37,455 bases of DNA from Phoronis ovalis. Lineage: Eukaryota; Phoronida; Phoronidae. The translations under genes and the position numbers were made by a program. Positions within the stretch are counted from its first letter, which is position 1. Each line of letters starts with the position of its first letter. Positions 30,601-37,455 of the stretch are shown one piece after another. The stretch is from NCBI GenBank assembly GCA_028565635.1, contig JAOXYB010008900.1, positions 1 to 37,455 of the forward strand, in the 5' to 3' direction. The notes beneath the pieces were generated by a model. That model worked only from the letters and a program-made list of their open reading frames with translations, was not told the DNA's origin and searched no databases.

Positions 30601-33600
30601 GAGGTACATGAGTAACCGTAAAATACTTTTCATATACATATTAATAAGTACACATCTATGGCACCTATTTGTGCTTATTAAAAGCAGGAAAAGCTTCAGA
30701 TAAGTGTTAATGTGGTGTCACTTGTCACACTAATATAGTGTCACTTGTCATCCTATACACTGTAATTTGTGACTTTTTCAGTTGTCATTGTTTTTTTTAC
30801 TATCTGAGTAACAGAGTGAAAAAAGTAACATTTCTTGTTTTTTTAATGTCTACTTTCAGATGTGTTGTGGTGCTATATAGCACTAGAAAGAATAAACAAA
30901 GTCACATATTCAACAGCAGCAAGAAAACAATAACATCGCTGGCGTTCTCCGGTGATGGCAAACATTTGGTTACTGGAGAGGTGTGTTAATCAGCTGTTAG
31001 TCACTTTGCCTAGCTTTGAAGTTGACTTGTTTCAGCAACTTATTTATATCACGATCAAAAAGGGAGATTAGATTGAATTGTACTCAGACAGCTTTCACTG
31101 TCATATCACAGTCCTCATTCTACATTATAACTGCTTGATTAAAACTATATCTGATAAGAAACCAAATTACATACACATTTTTGTTTTCAAAACTAGTTTA
31201 AACAACGTTTTAATCGTTACGAATCATCCTGTTATATCATCTCTCAAAAACAAAATCCTTTATTTGGGTACAAAATCTTTTTCACTGCCTGTTAATAAGT
31301 GATGATGAACATTGCTCCTAGATTACTGTATTAATCTTTTAGATGAGAATGTTCATACCTAGTGAAAGTAGAATATTGATTCAGGGTGCAGTGCTTGTCA
31401 ATTTTGTTTTGTAGAGTGGACACCAGCCATGTGTTCGGGTGTGGGATGTAGAAGAGGGGGTTCAAGTGTGTGAATTTAAGGGGCACAAGTTTGGAATTAA
31501 TTGTGTGGTAAGGACATGGTGTAAAATGTGTACAGTCTTAGACTATTACCAGAAAATGACCAGAATTAATGCTTTTCACTCATGAAATTGCAGGCATTAA
31601 ACTGTTAAAGAATGGGAAAAAGTTGAGGGATTGGAAATGGAGTAGACAGTTATTTTCCATCCTTCAGTAAATAATATTCCTCGTAATGTTAAATGATGTG
31701 GAGTATAATGTATAACTATACTGTTCTTGGAAATGCATGTAGTGTGTTTTCAGCAGACTATAGGAACACTAACAAACTGAATTAAGACGTGTTTGAAAAT
31801 GTAAACTGTCAGCCTGCATTTGATTATGTGACAGTCCGTTAAATGTGTTTTGATTTTGTAGGCATTTTCTCCCAACTTGAAATATGTTGTATCTATTGGC
31901 ACCCAGCATGATATGATTGTGAATGTATGGAACTGGAGAACAAATACTAAAGTGGCTTCAAACAAAGTCTCTTGCAAAGTAAGTATCTTTTTGAGCCAGT
32001 GCCAGAAGTTGCTTCAGTTCAACAGTGTTTGAAAAGTTGCAGTCATTTCAATCTTGCAGAATTTTAGTTATGTGGTAGTCTATGTTCTAAAGTATTCCAG
32101 AGAAGAGATTAACAGATTTGTGCTTAACTGACTTTCGTATTTCACAACATCATTGTTATTATTTGACCATTTCAGAACTTAATTTTGCTATAAGGCTCTG
32201 TTTCTTATGGAATTTTCACATCTCAGTTAAATATAATTTATGATTGATCGTATAGGTTAACTCTGTGGCCTTCTCTGAAGATGGGAGTATGTTTGTAACT
32301 GTTGGCAGCAGACATGTCAAGTTCTGGTATCTTGAAGCCAGTAAATCCAAGGTTAGTACATTAACTGTCTCGACTTACGTATCTTAATATCATCAAAAGT
32401 CATATACGGGGAAGCAGTTTCAGAAACTCCATATTATAAATGTCACTTGTATTCAAAACCAATGTCGGAAAATATGTATCATTGTTTTTTCTCATTTTAA
32501 CGGAACTTGCAATAAACTGGACATTCAAATAATTCAGTGTAATGAAAATGTTGAAGTAGAAATGGGATCCTGTTAACAGTCCTGTTTTGTATGTTAATGT
32601 GTGGATTCTTCTACAGATTAAAACAGAAACTGTACCTTTACTTGGAAGGTCAGGGATACTGGGAGAGCAGAAAAATAATCACTTCTGCGACGTTGCTTGT
32701 GGTAAAGGAGAGATGGCAGAAAGTACATATGCTATTACACAGTCTGGTCTTCTTTGTGAATTCGATGGAAAAAGGTTGCTGGATAAATGGGTGGAGTTAA
32801 GAGTAAGTATCTTGTGTTAGTGCAAGCTTTTTCCTGCATGAAAACTAGTTAAACCCTCATAATGCTAATAAAGAAAAATTCTTCATGTACATCTGCATGT
32901 AAAGTGCTCAAGACTATTTTAGGCTTTTATTCGAACAATTATGATTACCTTAGATGGCTTGACATGCATATATTGCATCAGATTTTGATAGATACACTTA
33001 ATCTTAATTAGGTTTTTGTGTTTTTAATTTGCTTGTGATAAGAATATATTTTGCTTTGTTTGTAGACTGAGAAAGCTAGTTCCATATCAGTAGGTGAAGA
33101 GTATATATTTGTTGGCTGTGGTGATGGTATTACAAGAGTTTTTGATGCATATAGTTTACATTTTGTTACTACCATGCCAAGACCTCACTACCTTGGGGTA
33201 GATGTAGCTACAGGATTACATCCAAGGTAAATGATACTCATTTTAGATGAAAATTCAGATGTACACCAGTGTATTGTTGTTAAAATATTGGTTACTTTTG
33301 TTAACAATATTGTTGGGAAGTATCTTATTCAATTTAGTCTTATTCTGCTTATTAAACTCGTACTTTTGCTTATGCCTTTGTTTCTTTTAACTTTGTTAAA
33401 AATTGTATGCCACCAACACTCATTTTAAAAATTAATTCTGGTTTGTAAAGCGCAAGAGTGCTTCTGTTCATGTGGATTCATTTTGTCTGTGTCCTTTTTT
33501 AAAATGATGTTAGCTAAGGAATACTGTTACAGTCAAAAAGGGATTTATTAAAATGATGTTCTCATAAGTAATCAAACATGGTATTCATGGTATATGTTAA

Positions 33601-36600
33601 TCACATATTTCTTTTCAGTGATATGATAGCTCCAAATGACAATGCCAAACATCCTGACACGATTGCTGTAGCGTTTGATGACGAAAATAAAAAGGTTGGT
33701 TGTACAAAATTTCAGGCTTATATTCAAGTTACATAATGTTCATTTCCACCTGTCATTTTAAAATATGATTCCTATACTAGTGAAGGTATGGTTCTTAGAT
33801 TCTCAATATGATGTTAAATTTCAAACTATATATTCTCATTTCTGGAAAATTTTCATCAAAATTCCATCTAATTCCGGTTAACAAATTCACAGAGTATCAA
33901 TAACTAGTTTCAAAATGCTCCGTACTGTAAGAACACAAATAACAGAAGGATAATTATGTGAGAGGTGACTTGACAGCATACCTGTTCCTTACCTTCCTGA
34001 CTATTTTCTCTATTTTCAGACAATATGCATTTATAATGATCACAGTTTGTATGTATGGGATGTCAGAGATGTGAAAAAGATCGGCAAGGCAGCATCATTC
34101 CTGTACCATAGCAGTTGTATATGGGGACTAGAGGTAAGTATCAAAGTAACTACATGTACCTTGTTGTGTAAGTTGTGTAAGTTGTGTAACTTTGATCATT
34201 ATAGACTTCTCCGAAAGTATTCAGTGATATTAAGGTGAATTTTTGGCAGTTAATTTGAAATCCATGCAAAATATTTGGTGGAAAACATTTTTAAACAGTT
34301 AAAATGTACATCTGGATTTATGATTATGTCTATAAAACATCTATCCAGTACAGACTCTCATTGTATATGCATTTTATGAGTGTAAAACAAATGCTCACAT
34401 TTGTTGTGTTCAGGAAATGGAAAAAATATGATCTGATACGTGTGATCTAAAGTTTATTCTTTCCAATACACTAGTTACTGTTAATAACATTTCCCACTTT
34501 AGATATATCCAAAAGTTGACGATGGGCACAAGTCTGCTTTACCACCTGGTTCTTTTATAACATGTGCCAGTGATGATACGATACGTGTATGGAACCTAGA
34601 CCAACATGTGAATACAGAAACTGCTTACAGGAGAAATATTTATAGCAATGTAAGTCATTTCCTATGCTTGTGTGATTTATCAAATCAAGTAATTTCTTGA
34701 AATATGAGTTATAGTCGTAGTGTTACTTCAGGTTTGAGTGAACTTTGCCAAATTATGATTTATGAATAATGCATTTGAATGCTCTGCATATGAAATTGTT
34801 GGTTCTATTGTACATTGTGTTTCTTTATATTATTGCCCCGACCATTTCACACAGCTTTAATGGAGTTGTTGTTTTGTCTTACAGGAACTTTTAAAAATTA
34901 TCTATGCAGATCCTACCCTTGGATTTCTCTGTGATTTTGAATTTAATCCAGGTGAGCACCCTCCCATTTAAATTGGTTCACATTGTTTGATTACATTTAG
35001 AGTTTGCTGATGTTGCCATTCTAAAACATAAGATTAAGCTTTTTACCGTTGCTATAATTGTTATTGACTAGTATTACTACTTTCATAATTATCATTACTA
35101 ATTTTATTTTTAGCTGGGGGAAATGATAAAACAGACACAAATTATGATGGCAAAAATGGTGTACGGTGTATACAAGTTAGTCCTGATGGACAACAATTGG
35201 CTTCTGGGGATAGGCAAGGCAATGTCAGGTAAAACATCCGCATTAACCTTATGTCTGTTTGTATCACTGATATGCAGGTCACATCAAAATATATATCACA
35301 ACTTGACCAAAATGGTATAATTTATAATTTGATATTCTATCTAATGAAATAATTGTACTTTTTTATGTGTTCTAGAGTGCATGACCTGCAGTGTACTGGT
35401 CAACTGTGCCAAATAGAAGCCCATGATTCTGAGGTGCTCTGTTTACAATATTCTAAGTCTAATAATAAAGGTGAGTCTACACCTAGTCACACACATGCTG
35501 GTACATTTATTGACTTGTACTGATTGTGATAACAGATGTCATGCTCAAATAATGTATCTTGTTCTGACTTTGTAATGATGAATGTCAACAGTGTATGTTT
35601 CAAATGTCATTGCCAAAGCATCTTATCAGAACTATTAACTTGGAGTTTTAATTCAAGTCAGCTACTAATCTAAAATTTCGTGTACATAGTTTCAAAATGC
35701 AAATTAAGACAAAGTTATAAACTGTTTGATGCAAATTTATGTCCCTGCCAAAACAAATTGAGACATTTTTTTTTAGACATACCAAAGCTACTTGCATCTG
35801 CTAGTCGAGACCGTCTTCTGCATATTTTTGATGTGGAGCAAAACTATGGTTTACTTCAAACTCTAGACGACCACTCATCTTCCATAACTGCTGTTCGATT
35901 CACAGATAGTGCAGGACAGTTTCAAATGCTAAGTTGTGGTGCTGATAAATCGCTACTTTTCAGAACTGCTCAGCAGGTATGAACTGTTGCAAAGTTCCAG
36001 TTTGACACAAAAGTTGATGCCTATGTAAATAGTAGCCACTATGACACATGTTCAAGTAAAACTTAGCGTCTCTGAAATTTTGAGTGGTCAGTTGTACAGG
36101 TATGATGTTATGGGTCTTATAAAATGTTTCTTACATCTGCATGCTGGTATATCGAGGATATGATTGAACAGATGCACATGCAAGTACAATCTTTTTGTAT
36201 AATTTTACTGGATTATATTGTGAGTACAGTAATATCATACCAGTATATGTTGCAAGTGAATGTTAAAATTCCTGTCATTTGTATTACAAGAATTTTTTTG
36301 AATAAATTTTTCAGAATCCAGACTTCCAATTTGTGCTGAATCATCATTTGGTTAGTAAGACCACTCTATATGACATGGATGTGGACCCTACTAACAAATT
36401 TGTTGCCGTGGCCTGTCAAGATCGAAATGTTAGGTAACTGCATCATTGTATGTTTGATATTATTCTTGTAATTTCCAGGGTGCATTATTCACTGCAATGT
36501 GAGATTTTTGTGGACCATTTAAAATGGACCATTTTCAACATTTTGTATTAAAGTTTGTATTGTTAAGAAAATATGTCATGACAACAGATGATCGTAAAAG

Positions 36601-37120
36601 TTTTGCACAGTTTAGCTATCTAACATCTATAACTAGTAATATTATTGTTTAAAAGTATAATGATCTGTTACATTCTGCAGCATGCTATCTAACATCTATA
36701 ACCAGTAATATTATTGTTTAAAAGTATAATGATCTGTTACATTCTGCAGCATGTTATGAAAAATACTGTCAGTGCTGTCTTAGAAAAGTAAACTTTGTTG
36801 TTAAAAACAATTTTAATCTTATATTTCTGTCTCAGATTTAAGAATATATAATTTTCTTACTTTTTTAGGATTTACAATACAAGAACTGGCAAACAGAAGA
36901 AGTGTTACAAAGGTGGTCAAGGTGATGATGGTACATTAATTAAAGTCCAACTCGATCCAACTGGGTCTTATGCTGCAACATCAGCATCAGATAAATCTGT
37001 ATCCATATACGATTTCTATACAGGTGAATGCATGGCATCTATGTATGGCCATTCAGAAGTTGTGACTGGAGTTAAGTTTACAAATGACCTGAAATATTTG
37101 TTAACAGTTTCTGGGGACGG
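21614..37120 (+). CDS. MAPKBP1: MAPKBP1/WDR62-like WD40 scaffold protein (first 17 coding exons)
   Basis: Exons are 21614-21694, 27589-27680, 30860-30980, 31415-31507, 31862-31978, 32256-32351, 32617-32802, 33066-33226, 33619-33694, 34020-34133, 34503-34649, 34885-34951, 35114-35228, 35376-35470, 35777-35976, 36315-36433 and 36869-37120. All join in frame with GT-AG borders and give 710 codons plus 2 nt. The start ACCATGG fits a Kozak site. The N-terminus [12 protein letters not shown], then LEKVLGLTV, resembles MAPKBP1. WD units end in [63 protein letters not shown] and [20 protein letters not shown] and [11 protein letters not shown] are family hallmarks. Vertebrate MAPKBP1 and WDR62 are JNK-pathway scaffolds, WDR62 acting at spindle poles; this is likely the single invertebrate ancestor-type gene. 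JNK-binding and coiled-coil parts would lie beyond the window. Confidence 0.95.
21747..22373. repeat. CCCGGG-bounded element in intron 1 of the MAPKBP1-like gene
   Basis: It starts CCCGGGTGGCACTTGACC and GGGGTGAGGCCCAGG, and ends GGATGGCAGTTCCCCCCGGG. The 6-bp repeat TACTTA flanks it (21740-21745 and 22374-22379), suggesting a target-site duplication. The internal units are variants of AAAAACATACCCTG. A second element (21809-22078) is nested inside. Confidence 0.7.
21809..22078. mobile_element. 270-bp foldback element nested in the CCCGGG-bounded element
   Basis: The left arm begins CCTGCAAGCATGACCCTACT and the right arm, reverse complemented, begins CCTGCAAGTATGACCCTACT. The arms stay paired through CTCAGACCAGCCGAAGTTC, about 90 nt each. 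Each arm has its own small internal hairpin (GGACAGCCTATGGCTTGTCC). It is non-coding and MITE-like. It interrupts the unit array of its host element, so it arrived later. Confidence 0.82.
22380..27588 (+). other. Rest of intron 1 of the MAPKBP1-like gene
   Basis: This is about 5.2 kb of AT-rich intron sequence. I find no exon-like frame with good borders and no RNA gene. Features are limited to a run of 14 C (24816-24829) and a small palindrome, GTGATTACTGTAATCAC, near 22781. Long first introns often carry enhancers, but none can be pointed to here. Confidence 0.5.
24816..24829. repeat. Poly-C tract
   Basis: Fourteen consecutive C. It resembles the C-rich end of the CCCGGG-bounded elements, but no element body is attached. 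Confidence 0.6.
28980..29443. repeat. CCCGGGGG-bounded element with ACCCTGAAATATCC repeats
   Basis: It starts CCCGGGGGAGGCACTC and ends GAAGTGCCACCCCCCCCTGG, so the ends are inverted repeats. The 9-bp GATATACTG flanks both sides (28971-28979 and 29444-29452), a clear target-site duplication. GGGGTGTGAGGCCCAGGGG is near the left end. Six or seven units of ACCCTGAAATATCC with variable spacers fill the body. It lies in intron 2 of the MAPKBP1-like gene. Open frames here come from the repeat units and are not taken as genes. Confidence 0.8.
36615..36752. repeat. Two-copy 69-bp tandem duplication in MAPKBP1-like intron 16
   Basis: The unit begins GCTATCTAACATCTATAAC and ends CATTCTGCAGCAT. Copies start at 36615 and 36684 and differ by about one base, so the duplication is recent. 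Each copy contains CTGCAG, an acceptor-like string, but no exon follows. Confidence 0.85.
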
Positions 37121-37455
37121 GTGAGTAATATTTCTCCTTTATATCAGTGTGAGTTATGCCTGATAATGTTCCTTAGACTAAGATAGGACTGAACTCTCTC
37201 TTTGAACATTCAAATTTTTTTTTATTCCTCGAAAAGAGAATTTTGTTAGAAATAAATATAGTGTTGTTAATGTGAAAAAAAACTATGTATAGGAGTCTTA
37301 TCTTACTCTACATAGAGATTTGGTTTGCAAATTATGAGCAACAAGTAAGGGCTGGTCCGCTTTTAATTGTACGGGAGAGGTGGAAGGCACTTTTTTTTCA
37401 GACCCACCACCCAGAATATGAATTTTATTCTGGTACCCACCACCTGGAATTTAAA
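37121..37455 (+). other. Start of intron 17 of the MAPKBP1-like gene, with the edge of a repeat
   Basis: It begins with a GTGAGT donor. From about 37371, GGGAGAGGTGGAAGGCACTT and repeated CCCACCACC-type words resemble the left end of the GGCACTT-bearing element family seen at 21747 and 28980. The element would continue past the window. Confidence 0.45.

Overview
This is a eukaryotic, animal nuclear window. It is AT-rich, its genes are split by GT-AG introns, and the introns are full of foldback and satellite-like repeats. A SUEL-type (rhamnose/galactose-binding) lectin, a local family of serine-racemase-like genes and a MAPKBP1/WDR62-type WD40 gene together suggest a marine invertebrate. A mollusc, perhaps a bivalve, is the likeliest source. 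That is an inference from gene content, not a proven identity.

Left part (1-20968): three tandem minus-strand copies of a PLP fold-type II enzyme of the serine racemase / threonine dehydratase family. I call them C (226-4701, exons 1-5 only, running off the left edge), B (9520-15781, complete) and A (16706-20968, complete). A and B each have eight exons of identical length (183, 209, 85, 127, 51, 128, 51 and 138 nt) and encode 323 residues; the five visible exons of C have the same lengths. B and C also share intron sequence, so they come from a recent duplication with a unit of about 11 kb. A is older. Debris from further small duplications lies inside the cluster: a frame-breaking second exon 2 in C, and fragments of exons 3 and 6 in A.

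Between C and B, on the plus strand, is a secreted lectin gene (6014 to about 8928) with a signal peptide, a SUEL lectin domain and a sushi-like module, but an uncertain last exon. Decayed copies of this lectin lie antisense inside intron 3 of both B and C. They keep the signal-peptide, linker, sushi and last exons and have lost the two lectin-domain exons.

Right part (21614-37455): the first 17 coding exons (710 codons and 2 nt) of a MAPKBP1/WDR62-like scaffold gene on the plus strand, which runs off the right edge. It is head-to-head with racemase copy A across 645 bp.

Mobile or repeated DNA: a 317-bp foldback element at 1179-1495, with the empty site visible in the paralogous intron of B; further hairpins near 7.2, 16.3 and 21.9 kb; and a family of elements with C3G3-type ends and a GTGAGGCCCAGG-like motif, each carrying a different degenerate internal tandem repeat (17110, 21747, 28980, and probably 20062 and 37371). 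The three gene types show no obvious shared pathway. The main interest is in duplication, divergence and decay.
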